Origin: Bacteroidota bacterium
Lineage (GTDB): Bacteria; Bacteroidota; Bacteroidia; Bacteroidales; SKPS01
Reading direction: 5' to 3'
NCBI GenBank assembly: GCA_022709695.1
Contig: JAKLII010000004.1
Location: 62,001 to 126,000 of the forward strand
DNA: 64,000 nucleotides
Shown here in pieces: positions 24,757-34,400 of the stretch. Made by a program: the position numbers and the translations under genes. Numbering within the stretch: the first letter of the stretch is position 1; every line of letters begins with the position of its first letter. The notes under the pieces were generated by a model that was not told the DNA's origin, did no database searches, and saw only the letters and a list, made by a program, of their open reading frames with translations.

Positions 24757-26946
24757 TCAGGACTTTTCGCGGGAATGCAGCAGCACCGGCACCAGAATAA
24801 GATCAAACAGCAATGCCAGCAGCAGATTCAGGGAGATAAAGACCCCGAGGAAGATGAGCGGACGGTAGTCGGAGAAGGCAAGCACCAGAAAACCGGCCAT
24901 CAGGAGCAATGAGGTAATGACCAGGGGCCTTCCGATATGATGAAATGACCGGGTTACCGCTTCCGCAGCAGGCAGACTCCTTCTCAGATTTCTGAAGGTA
25001 TTGGTAAAATGGATGGTATCGTCTACCGCAATGCCAAAGGAGACCGAGGTGATGAGTACCGTAGCTACATCGACCGATATGTGCAAAAAGCCCATGACCC
25101 CCAGGGTAATGGCAACCGGTAACACATTGGGAATCATGGCCAGCAGCGACCAGCCGGCGTTTTTGTATATAAATACAAAAAGGATGAAAATCAACACAAA
25201 AGCCCCAAAAATACTTAAGATCTGGCTTCTTACCAGTCGTTTCCCCATCATCGCAAACACCGGCATGGCTCCGGTGCATTGCACCGATACCTGATCGGTT
25301 GCCATCACCTCATGCACCTGCTCTTCAAGATTTCTCACAAATTCCAGGATCTGATTGTCCGATTTCCAGCCGGTTTTCACCGTAATCCTTACCGTTTTGC
25401 CATCACAGGAGATGAACCTCTGTAAAGCCATGTTATCCTGCACCATTTCTGGAGTAAGGGAAAAAGAGGAGAAAAGGGCTCCCTCCTCCGGAAAGAAATC
25501 ATCCAGAAGCAGGCGGTACGACTGCCATGATTGCACGTCCGGGTTGGTGCCCAGGATCTCTTCAATTTTTCTGAATTCTTCATTATAGTGCTGAAAATCA
25601 GAGAAAAGTCCGGCGTCGAGGTGGATGATCAGCTCCACCGGAACAATGCCCGACATCCATTGCTCTGCCTGTTCGGTCTGGATCCTCAACGGGTTGTTCC
25701 GTTTCAGGTAGGTTTTCTGATCGGTATTCACCTCCAGCCTCGAAATGCCAAACACGGCAAACACCAGCAACAGGGCACAGGCAACAAACACAAACACCCG
25801 GTACTGCCGGGTAAACCTGTCGAGACGACCGAAAAGCCTGGTCCATGCCATGCTGTGATTCTCAGGGATGACAGGCATTTTCCACACAGCATACACTATT
25901 GGCAGGATAGAAAAAGTGATGATGAATGCCAGCGCCACCCCGATACCGGCAAACAGTCCGAAATGGCGCAGCGGGGTGATGGCGGTAATGGTAAATACCA
26001 GCATGGCCACCATCGTAGTCAGGGCCGAGAACAGGCTATTTCTGAAGATGGCTGAAAATGCCGATACGGCCAGCTCCCTCCGGTCGGTGGTTTGATTCTG
26101 AAGCACGGAGGCTGCGGATATATAATGGATGGAATAGGCAATGCTGATCACCAGCAGAATCAGGGGCATAGAGCTCAGCAGGATGTTGAGGGTTACACCG
26201 CAGGAAGCCATCAGCCCCAGGACCCAGACAATGGTTACCAGGGCTATCGCCACCGGGATCAGGGCCAGGAGAAAGCGGCGAAAGAACAGCCATGTAAGTG
26301 TCAGCATGATCAGGATGGCCAGGGAGAAGAACAGCGCTGCTTCGGAGGTAGAGAGGCGGTTGATCTCCGATTTCACCGGAACGATGCCAAATGGCACGAT
26401 GCTGCCCAAACCTTTACGGTTCCGTTCCGCCAATGTCTCCACCGCTTTCAGTACCGAATCCATTTGCTGAGTGGAATGCAGCTGAATTTCTATAGCTGTT
26501 GTTTTGCCATCGGCAGATACCAGATGGTCCTTCAAGCTCCGGTATTTCATCGCTTTCAAACGAACCTTCTCCGGGTTCAGGGGCGGATCCGGTACAAGCG
26601 GCACTTCATATACACCTGCAAGGGATTGGACCGGAATGGCAACGGTGGTAAGGGCTGTCACCTCAGATACACCCGGAATCGTCTGCAATGAGTCGGTAAA
26701 GCCACGCAACCCCTGCAGAAAACGGGTGGTAAAAATGCTGTCTGACCGTATCAGCAAAATGATCGACTCATCCAGTCCGAATTGCTTTATATACTCCTGA
26801 TACACATCATATTCCGCCCCGTTTCTCCCGATCCAGATATCGAGTTCGTTGTTCACCCTGAGCTTTGTCATCTGCCACAGACTCACTGCTGTTATCAGGG
26901 CAAACACAATGATTACGAGGGTTTTATGTTTAAGTAAAAAGAACAT
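24757..26946 (-). CDS. RND superfamily exporter (MMPL/HAE3 type)
   Basis: The protein has 729 residues in two halves, each with one leading helix, a periplasmic domain and five helices. Helix 1 is 'TLVIIVFALITAVSLWQM' near residue 10; a helix bundle follows at ~205-365; helix 7 is 'VFVFVACALLLVFAVFGI' near 395; the second bundle is at ~585-725. Diagnostic strings are 'LDIWIGRNGAEYDVYQEYI' and 'VSFGIAVDDTIHFTN' (the proton-relay Asp pair in the second bundle). The length is that of HAE3/MMPL single-chain exporters, which move lipids or hydrophobic compounds with the proton gradient and need no membrane-fusion partner. The ATG is fixed by the first helix and abuts the 16-copy heptamer array. 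The substrate is unknown; nearby genes are glycosidases. Confidence 0.88.
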   Translation of the reverse strand: MFFLLKHKTLVIIVFALITAVSLWQMTKLRVNNELDIWIGRNGAEYDVYQEYIKQFGLDESIILLIRSDSIFTTRFLQGLRGFTDSLQTIPGVSEVTALTTVAIPVQSLAGVYEVPLVPDPPLNPEKVRLKAMKYRSLKDHLVSADGKTTAIEIQLHSTQQMDSVLKAVETLAERNRKGLGSIVPFGIVPVKSEINRLSTSEAALFFSLAILIMLTLTWLFFRRFLLALIPVAIALVTIVWVLGLMASCGVTLNILLSSMPLILLVISIAYSIHYISAASVLQNQTTDRRELAVSAFSAIFRNSLFSALTTMVAMLVFTITAITPLRHFGLFAGIGVALAFIITFSILPIVYAVWKMPVIPENHSMAWTRLFGRLDRFTRQYRVFVFVACALLLVFAVFGISRLEVNTDQKTYLKRNNPLRIQTEQAEQWMSGIVPVELIIHLDAGLFSDFQHYNEEFRKIEEILGTNPDVQSWQSYRLLLDDFFPEEGALFSSFSLTPEMVQDNMALQRFISCDGKTVRITVKTGWKSDNQILEFVRNLEEQVHEVMATDQVSVQCTGAMPVFAMMGKRLVRSQILSIFGAFVLIFILFVFIYKNAGWSLLAMIPNVLPVAITLGVMGFLHISVDVATVLITSVSFGIAVDDTIHFTNTFRNLRRSLPAAEAVTRSFHHIGRPLVITSLLLMAGFLVLAFSDYRPLIFLGVFISLNLLLALLFDLILVPVLLHSREKS

Positions 26947-27057
26947 TAGGAGTTAGGAGTTAGGAGTTAGGAGTTAGGAGTTAGGAGTTAGGAGTTAGGA
27001 GTTAGGAGTTAGGAGTTAGGAGTTAGGAGTTAGGAGTTAGGAGTTAGGAGTTAGGAG
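26946..27057. repeat. 16 perfect tandem TTAGGAG heptamers abutting the RND start codon
   Basis: The array runs from 26946 to 27057 (112 bases = 16 x 7) without a single change. Its first base is shared with the start codon complement (CAT at 26944-26946) of the RND exporter, so the exporter mRNA would read (CTCCTAA)n directly into AUG. There is no room for a normal ribosome site. Confidence 0.97.
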
Positions 27058-27154
27058 TGTGAAATTAAAAATTAAAAATTAGAAATTTGGGGTTTGGGGT
27101 TAAACCCCGCAGGGGTGATATGATTATAGGTTGTTGAGGTTAGGTGTTTTTGCT

Positions 27155-27178
27155 CCCCCTCTCCTTGAGGAGAGGGGG
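27155..27178. repeat. Perfect GC-rich hairpin element
   Basis: CCCCCTCTCC (27155-27164), loop TTGA, GGAGAGGGGG (27169-27178): ten perfect base pairs. There is no T-run on either strand, so it is not a normal terminator, though it lies just after the DUF4838 gene. The remainder of 27058-27246 is simple AT- then G-rich sequence with no gene seen. Confidence 0.8.
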
Positions 27179-27246
27179 CTGGGGGGTGAGGTGCATGACA
27201 GCGTGAGGAAGAGTGTGGGCATTGAGGGAGGTATGGGGTGGGGGTT

Positions 27247-29514
27247 CTAATTTATTATGATTTCATCCACAAAGATCCAGGAGGGTTTGCCGAAGCCACG
27301 GTGCCAGTCGGGACAGGTTTTCATGTTCAGGGCGGTAATTCTGACGAACCGGGCGACCACCGGATCAAATTTGAAATTATACGGTGTGGATATTTCCAGG
27401 TAATTCTGGTCGGTGCTGATATTGGATTGGGAGGCTACCTGTTTCCATTTGATCCCATCATCTGAAACCTCAATGCTGATTTCAACCGGCAGGAACACCC
27501 AGGATTCCACCGCTTTCAGGAAATTCATGGAAACTTTTGTCATTGTATCGGACTTCCGGAGGTCCACCATCACCACCATATCCTCCCCTTCGAACCCCAG
27601 CCAGTTGAACTGGAAATGGAGTCCGCCCAGAAGCCTGTCGTTCAGCGCCTTCTCCCCTCCTACCGGGTATTTCGGACTGTGCAGGGTTTGAATAGTGACT
27701 ATTGCCTGATCGAGTTTGTTGGGGGCCGATATCCGTTCCAACCGTTTTAGTACAAATTCACGGTAGTCATCGGTTCTCCGGTTCCGCTCACTGATCACCT
27801 CCGTGCCCGTATTCCGGCTGCGTGCAATAAACTTTTCGAGCCTGTCAAGCATCACCGGGTTGACCTTTTCGCCCACGATCCATGGCAGCAGATCCGTATG
27901 TGTATTGATGGCGATGTCGATCAGGGCAAAATCATAGGGCAGGCGCGCCCGCTGTACCTTTGCAAGCAGTTGGGGATTGCCGGAGTTGCGGGCAGCCGTT
28001 TCGGCTTTGTCCATCTGTCCCTCATAAAAAAGGAGGAGCCGGGGAGCAAGGAATGAGTTTTTGTAATACACCGGAAATCCGTAAATATCCAGGCCCTGTG
28101 TGGCCTTATCCCTTTGGACACAGGCATGAACGGTATCGAAACAGGTTTGGATGAAGGGAGCTGCATCCAGGTAATAGGTGGTCATGAACCGGTTAATTAC
28201 AGAATCCACATTGATGTCAGGATCCCATAACAGTTTGGCAATGAGGTATTGTTTAAGGTCCGACATATCTGACCAGTTGCGGCCGCTCCCCTGCTGAAAC
28301 ATCTGCTTACCATGGTGATCACGGAAGAACTGAATGTTGGGCTGCAGTACCTCAAAATTGGGGAATGGGGTAAGAAAGTTGCTGAACTGTACCACATAAT
28401 CCCAAATGAACAGATTGTCGCTGAGGGCTGCCCAGTCCTTCATATCCTTCACAAATCCGGCACTGCGGGGATCTTCGGCCAGGGGCATGCTGCGGTTGCA
28501 CTCGATGGAGCAGAACATGATGTTTACATTGGGCAGGGGCCTGATGTTTTTTGGAGCCTCCCGGGTGAACTGGTAGGCCAGGGTGGATATCTGCTTGTCG
28601 GGGAAAGCACGTGCCAGTTCGTTGGCCATGTGGATGTAAGCCCCTGAATAGGCTCCGTAATCTGCATACATTTTTTGGCAGAGGTCACATTCGCAGTAAT
28701 TGTAGCAATCGTTCTGAGAAACAGACCAATAGGTGGCCGATGGATTCAGGGCGATCTCCTTAGCCAGGTTCTCTTTCAGCAGATCTATCACCGCCGGGTT
28801 TCCCAGGCAGAGCTGACCATCTTTGAGGCGGCGGCCATCCACAAGCGCAAAATATTCGGGATGTTCGTCAAAATACTCCTCAGGAGGCACCAGGCGGTTG
28901 AAAGAGTGTACCCACCACCTTCCCCAGTCGCTGAAGTTGCTGATTTTATGCCACTGCGCAAAGGATTCGTTCCATCTTCCCTCAAAAGCCGGTATCCTGA
29001 AAGGGAAAGCGGGGGAATACAATTTATCAACGGGAGGGACCGAGATGTTTTTCTGCACTGGGATAAATTCCTCCTCACCGTTAAACTTCATGCATCCCAG
29101 GTACTCCTCCAGCAGGGTGTACACTGCATAGCGGTCACCTGCCGGGTTTTTCCCGGCCAGGTACAGATGGTTTTCATGGGTGTAAATAATGAAAGCATCT
29201 GCCATGGAATCTGCATCCAGTTGTTCTCGCTTCTGAGCCGGCAGCCAGGTTTTACCGATCCACACCACAAATTTGGTGGTATTGGCAGAAACATGCGAAA
29301 TCGGGAGAGTGACTCCCGACATTTTCTCCACATACTTTTGCAGCTCCCCTGCCACCAGAAAGGAGGATTCATCCCGGGTAATCACAATAGTGGCAGCAGC
29401 TTTCCCCTTTGAGGTGAATTGCACATGGCTCTGTGAGAGACCCGGAAAAGCAGCTGAAATCATCAGTACAAGAGCGAGAAATTCCAGGAAGTTCCTGATT
29501 GGTCGTCTAAGCAT
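27247..29514 (-). CDS. Exported DUF4838 glycosidase-like protein with discoidin-like C-terminus
   Basis: The protein has 755 residues from ATG 29514, whose signal peptide ends 'AFPGLSQ'. A TTG at 29547 lies upstream of a likely -7 box (29536-29543) and is rejected. Residues ~30-140 form an alpha-glucuronidase/GH20-type N-domain ('ELQKYVEKMSGVTLPISHV'), followed by 'GDRYAVYTLLEEYLGCMKF'. The large DUF4838 region follows ('YWSVSQNDCYNYCECDLCQK', 'IMFCSIECNRSMPLAED', 'FIWDYVVQFSNFLTPFPN'), with a small Cys cluster. Residues ~605-755 resemble an F5/8 type C (discoidin) sugar-binding domain ('ARFVRITALNMK', 'FVDEIIIN'). DUF4838 proteins are common in polysaccharide-use loci and are presumed glycoside hydrolases; substrate unknown. 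The gene is read in the same direction as the RND exporter and the glycanase fusion, but with a 300-base gap. Confidence 0.8.
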   Translation of the reverse strand: MLRRPIRNFLEFLALVLMISAAFPGLSQSHVQFTSKGKAAATIVITRDESSFLVAGELQKYVEKMSGVTLPISHVSANTTKFVVWIGKTWLPAQKREQLDADSMADAFIIYTHENHLYLAGKNPAGDRYAVYTLLEEYLGCMKFNGEEEFIPVQKNISVPPVDKLYSPAFPFRIPAFEGRWNESFAQWHKISNFSDWGRWWVHSFNRLVPPEEYFDEHPEYFALVDGRRLKDGQLCLGNPAVIDLLKENLAKEIALNPSATYWSVSQNDCYNYCECDLCQKMYADYGAYSGAYIHMANELARAFPDKQISTLAYQFTREAPKNIRPLPNVNIMFCSIECNRSMPLAEDPRSAGFVKDMKDWAALSDNLFIWDYVVQFSNFLTPFPNFEVLQPNIQFFRDHHGKQMFQQGSGRNWSDMSDLKQYLIAKLLWDPDINVDSVINRFMTTYYLDAAPFIQTCFDTVHACVQRDKATQGLDIYGFPVYYKNSFLAPRLLLFYEGQMDKAETAARNSGNPQLLAKVQRARLPYDFALIDIAINTHTDLLPWIVGEKVNPVMLDRLEKFIARSRNTGTEVISERNRRTDDYREFVLKRLERISAPNKLDQAIVTIQTLHSPKYPVGGEKALNDRLLGGLHFQFNWLGFEGEDMVVMVDLRKSDTMTKVSMNFLKAVESWVFLPVEISIEVSDDGIKWKQVASQSNISTDQNYLEISTPYNFKFDPVVARFVRITALNMKTCPDWHRGFGKPSWIFVDEIIIN

Positions 29515-29647
29515 AGAGTGGGTAATTAGAGAGGTGCAAGGTAGCAATAAATCATATTTTTAAAGAGAATCTTCGATTTTCAGAAGCAGGATACCTTCAG
29601 ACACCGGGAAGAAAGTTGTATCTTTACCCGACCAATACCAGTTCAGA

Positions 29648-31279
29648 GTGATTCCGGAGCAATACACCAAAATACTTCTGAATAAGAAAGTTATTGTATT
29701 TCTTATCGGATGTGCTGTAATCATACTAACCGGGTCGTGCAGCCATGATCGCACAGAAAAGGGAGATTCAACCGGCCAGTTGAACACCGCAGAAGACACC
29801 CTTGTGATGAAAAAAGCCATCGGATATTATCTTCAGGATTCTGTTTCACTGAGTCGGGAGTACACGATGAAAGCTTTGGAGCTGGCGGTTGAGCAGGAGA
29901 ACATCTCCCTTGAGATTGAAGCACTAAACCTGCTCGGATACATATATGTGTACTGGAATGATTACGAAGCTTCCCTGCAATATTTCCTGAAGTCGCTGCA
30001 CAAGGCAAATCGGATGCATGATCTGAAGGGGCAGATGAGTGCATTGCTGGGTCTGGGGAGAACATACAACATGATGAATGCCAGCAGCAAAGCCCTGGAC
30101 GTGCTGCATCAGTCACTTAGTATCTGCGAAAAGAATGGCTGGAACAAAGAAGCAGCCAAAATGCATCTCGAGATCGGGAACACCTATACCAATCAGAAAA
30201 GATATGATAAGACGCTAAAAGAGCTTGAAAAAGCCTACAGTTACTCCGATGCGGCTGGTGATACCCTTTCGATGATTTACATCCTCAATAATATGGGGCA
30301 GTCTTACAACCAATTGAAAGATTACCCCCGTGCGCTGGAATTTTTAAACCAGTCGCTCGGCCTCAATAAATACAGAGGGGATGCACAAGGACAGTCGGCT
30401 GCATTAGGGAATATCGGGGAGGTATATATCGCACTGGGTGACTATCCGAAAGCCATAGATTTCATCAACCGGAGCATTGAGATCAGCGAGCGGCAGGGGT
30501 TCAGGTTATTTACCAAAGACAATTATCTGCTTCTCTCAAGTGCCTATGAGATGAATCAAGAGTTGGAGCAGGCATTAAAATATTATAAGAAGTACACAGA
30601 ATCAGGTGATTCACTTTTTAATGAAGAAAAGAGCAAAGCCATCAATGCCATCGAATTCAAGCATGCCCAGCAGGAGAAAGATCAGAAGATTGCTGTGCTG
30701 GAGCAAAAATCAAAAAACCGCACATTGCTGCTCCGGTTCACCATTCTGGCAGTGATTCTGGCAGTATCAGTTCTGGTGCTGCTCGCCATCACCCTGCGGC
30801 TGAGAACAAAACTGCATAAAAAAGAGAAGCAGGAACTGGGAGAAACCATCAGCCACAAGAACCGCGAACTGGTGTCGATGATGCTGCAATCGTCGCAGAA
30901 GGAAAAACTACTCGAGGAGCTGGAAATCAATCTCCAGAAGCTCTCTTCGTCAAAACATCAGGATTTGAAAGGGCTGGCGGAAGAGTTGAGGCACAAGGTA
31001 AAGTCGATGCAGGAGATTGATACTGACTGGCAGGTATTGAAAACCCATTTTGAAGAAGTACACCCCAACTTTTTTCAGATGCTTCAGTCACGTCATCCCG
31101 ACCTAACCCAGAATGATTTGAGGCTTTGTGCCTACATCAGAATTAACCTTACCACCAAAGACATTGCCCGGTTGATCCACATCAGCGACCGCTCGGTGCA
31201 AACAGCTAAATACAGGATAAAAAAGAAGATGCAATTACCTGCATCTTCAGATCTCACTCATTATATCACTGAATTGTAA
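29648..31279 (+). CDS. TPR / coiled-coil regulator with LuxR-type HTH, membrane-anchored
   Basis: The protein has 543 residues starting at GTG 29648; TATCTTTA at 29619-29626 is a near-consensus -7 box. The N-terminus has a hydrophobic segment with a possible lipobox ('VIILTGSCSH'). Residues ~55-330 hold about six tetratricopeptide repeats ('LGYIYVYWNDYEASLQYFLK', 'NMGQSYNQLKDYPRALEF'). One transmembrane helix lies near 363-383 ('LRFTILAVILAVSVLVLLAI'), followed by a coiled coil ~385-460. The C-terminal HTH resembles the LuxR type ('LRLCAYIRINLTTKDIARL', 'DRSVQTAKYRIKKKM'). This TPR-TM-coil-HTH arrangement is frequent in Bacteroidota and is believed to pass an envelope signal to DNA. It is divergent from the DUF4838 gene, so regulation of that gene is possible. 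Confidence 0.85.
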   Translation: MIPEQYTKILLNKKVIVFLIGCAVIILTGSCSHDRTEKGDSTGQLNTAEDTLVMKKAIGYYLQDSVSLSREYTMKALELAVEQENISLEIEALNLLGYIYVYWNDYEASLQYFLKSLHKANRMHDLKGQMSALLGLGRTYNMMNASSKALDVLHQSLSICEKNGWNKEAAKMHLEIGNTYTNQKRYDKTLKELEKAYSYSDAAGDTLSMIYILNNMGQSYNQLKDYPRALEFLNQSLGLNKYRGDAQGQSAALGNIGEVYIALGDYPKAIDFINRSIEISERQGFRLFTKDNYLLLSSAYEMNQELEQALKYYKKYTESGDSLFNEEKSKAINAIEFKHAQQEKDQKIAVLEQKSKNRTLLLRFTILAVILAVSVLVLLAITLRLRTKLHKKEKQELGETISHKNRELVSMMLQSSQKEKLLEELEINLQKLSSSKHQDLKGLAEELRHKVKSMQEIDTDWQVLKTHFEEVHPNFFQMLQSRHPDLTQNDLRLCAYIRINLTTKDIARLIHISDRSVQTAKYRIKKKMQLPASSDLTHYITEL

Positions 31280-31378
31280 TCTTTTACATTTTATTCAGAT
31301 TTTTTTTGTAGTACCTTTATAGAAGGAATGTAGTAGGCTTGTCTACCTTCTTTAAATTATTCCTCTTATATTATAAGG

Positions 31379-31386
31379 TACTTTTG
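31379..31386 (+). promoter_or_regulatory. -7 box before the 3346-residue surface protein
   Basis: TACTTTTG is a perfect TAnnTTTG match followed by 'caaac'. It gives a leader of about 40 bases before ATG 31433. The -33 element is not obvious. Confidence 0.6.
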
Positions 31387-31432
31387 CAAACCCTTTTCTT
31401 TAGGAGTTGTTCTATCTTAAAAATCTTGAAAT

Positions 31433-34400
31433 ATGCGATTTGTTAAAGTCATTGCCTTTGCAGGCAGTTTGTTTTTTTCAGGTCTTCAGGGCCAGGCCCA
31501 GACCACTTTATTTTCTGAAGGGTTTGAAACGCTTCCTTATGGCTTTGTTGCCTCCGGGTCGGCCTCATGGAGTGCGAGCAGCACCCTGAAAACCGCCGGA
31601 AACTACAGCGACAGTGCCAGGATTGTAAATTCAGGGGATTCGGCTGTGCTTACCAGCCAGGCGTTCTCAACCACAGGGATGACACAGGTGGTGTTAAAAT
31701 TCAAGCATATCTGCAAGATTGATTTTTTTGACGCAGCCTATCCTGAAGTAAGTATCAACAACGGAAATACATGGACGCGACTGGATGGATCCCATTACCA
31801 GGGAGCCGGGCAGTTTGTTTCGTTCAATAATCAGTTTAAAGATGGATCCTATATGGACTGGATGCCCCTGAATAACAGCGCCATACCCAATAATAGCTGG
31901 TGGAAGGAGGAGGTGTTTGACCTCTCGGCTCTGGCATCCGGAAATTCGCAGGTAAAAGTCCGTTTCACCCTGAAGGACATGAACGCCAATGGGGGATCCG
32001 GAGCGTACGGATGGTTCATCGATGAGGTGCAGATCATCGGAGGATCCTTTAACCTGGTCCCGCCCCAGATTTTCCCAAGCGCTGGAAATCCGGCCGGACA
32101 GGTTGCCGGAACGGGACCCTTTGTGGTTGAAGCCACCATTCTGGATGCAGACGGAATCCAGTCAGCCCGTCTGATCTATACTGCAGGAATGGTTACAGAC
32201 ACGATCGTGATGAATAAAATTTCCGCCAGCCTCTACAGCGGAATCATTCCCTCAATGCCTTACCAAAGCAGTGTTTGTTACAAAATGGAGGCTACCGACA
32301 GCAGCCAGTATCAGAATAAATCGGTATTGCCGGCGGCCAGCTGCATTTCTTTTACCAATTACAAGGCGCCGGTTACGGTGCAGGTAGGTACCGCTGCCCT
32401 GAACAACTATGCTGCTCCGATGTATAACAGCCTGACAACGAGCGCTGATAAATACAGCCAGCATATTTCATTGTTTACCCCGGCTGAAATCGGAATCAAG
32501 GGGAATATCCAGTCGCTGATCTGGGAGAAAGCCAACGCATCAGGTTATACTCTGGGCAATGGCATTCTTAAGATTTATCTGAAACACACCAGCCAAACCA
32601 CGCTGTCCACCACTTCCGGTACCTATGCCACTGAGCTTCAGGGATCCACACTGGTTTTTGAAGATACCCTGGTCACTCTTCCTGCTTCCGCCGGTTGGCA
32701 GACTTTTGTTTTCAACAAAGGAAATTTTACCTATAATGGTACAGATAACCTGATGATCCTGGTCGACTGGTACAGGCCCGGGACGCTCACTGCCAATTAC
32801 ATCAACTGGTATCTGACCAATAACGCCGGCAAGGCAGTTACTTTTTACGGATCCACCCCGGCTCCTTCAACGGTTGCCGGATCAGGGCAAAGGCCCAACA
32901 CGAAGTTTGTCATCGATCAGGTGTACTTCAATCACGACGCATCTATCAAGGCCATTACCACACCCTCAGGAACCTTTATTTCGGCTTTACCGGTGCCGGT
33001 GATTGTAAGTCTGAAAAACTCAGGACAATTGCCCCTTACCAAAGCTACCATCAACTGGAGTGTAAACGGCAATATACAGACACCCTACTATTGGACCGGC
33101 AATCTGCAGATGGATATGATCGCCCACAATCTTAACCTGGGAAGCTATCTGTTTGGACTTGGTTCCAACACCATCAAGGTATGGAGTTCGATGCCCAACG
33201 ACAGTATGGACATGTTCCCTGGAAATGACACTCTGACGACTATCGCTTTCGGCTGCAACCAAATTCTGAATGGTACCTACACTGTTGGTTCCTCATCTTC
33301 AGACTTTCAGACGCTTGGTGATCTCTTTAATGCCCTCTATAATTGTGGCATTTCGGGCCCCTGTACTTTCAGAATCATGCCTGGTACCTATACCGACAGG
33401 CTCCGGATCACCGATTCAATTCCCGGACTGTCAGCAACCAACACCATCATTTTCACCTCTTTCAACAATAATGCGACCTCTGTAACCCTGAAGCCACCCG
33501 CCGCTTCCAGCACCAACAATTACGTCATCAATCTGCAGGGTGCCAGATATATCACCATCGATAAAATAACCCTTATTACAGAGAGCACCACGGCCGGCAA
33601 TTGCATCACATTTACCAATAATGCAAGGTACAATACCATCTCTTATTGCAGGTTGCAAATGCCTTATGGTGAAAACACCAGTGTAATGGGGATCGTGTTG
33701 GCAGGAGGTTGCAACTACAACACACTCAACGGAAATTCAATTACCAACGGATATAAAAGCATCAGCGCTACCGGAACCTCCGGAAGCCGTGTGGTAGGGT
33801 TAACCGCAAAGAACAATACCCTTACCGATGGTTCGAGGTATGGGGCAGACATCTCGTATCACGACAGCCTGGTGTTCGAAGGGAATCGGGTATATTGCAG
33901 TTATTCTGCCCCCTCCTCCTCACGTTACGGTGTTTATGTGACCCAATCACAGCACAACAGAATCCTTGGCAACCGCATTCACATGCATGTAACGGGATAT
34001 GCCTATTCGATATACTATACTTACAACACTGATGCCTCGGCAAGCGAAGCGAGCATCATCGCCAACAACTTTTTACTCCAAACCGGAACATCAACCGTAT
34101 ATGGCAACCATGCCCTGAACCTGCAAAACAGCAGCAATGTAAAAATCTACAACAATTCCATGATGGTTGCCACGGGAAACAGCAATGCGGGCACCATCAA
34201 TTTCGAACAGGCCTCATCAGGGGTATATATGTATAACAATGTAATTGCCAATATGGCCGGAGGTCTGGCCATCAACCATTACTCCTCCGCAGGCCAGTTG
34301 CTTGCAGCCAGTAATTACAACAACCTTTACACCACCGGATCTACCCTGGTGAAGTGGAATTCTTCTGTGCTGGTTCCTGTTACAGGTGGGATTGCAGCGT

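Noticed and set aside
26946..27057. CRISPR-like regular repeat
   Set aside because: Pure 7-base tandem units with no spacers and no cas genes.
27155..27178. Terminator for the DUF4838 gene
   Set aside because: The hairpin is perfect, but neither strand has a T-run after it; listed as a palindromic repeat instead.
28675..29412. 245-codon plus-strand open frame
   Set aside because: Lies wholly opposite the DUF4838 gene; a shadow frame.
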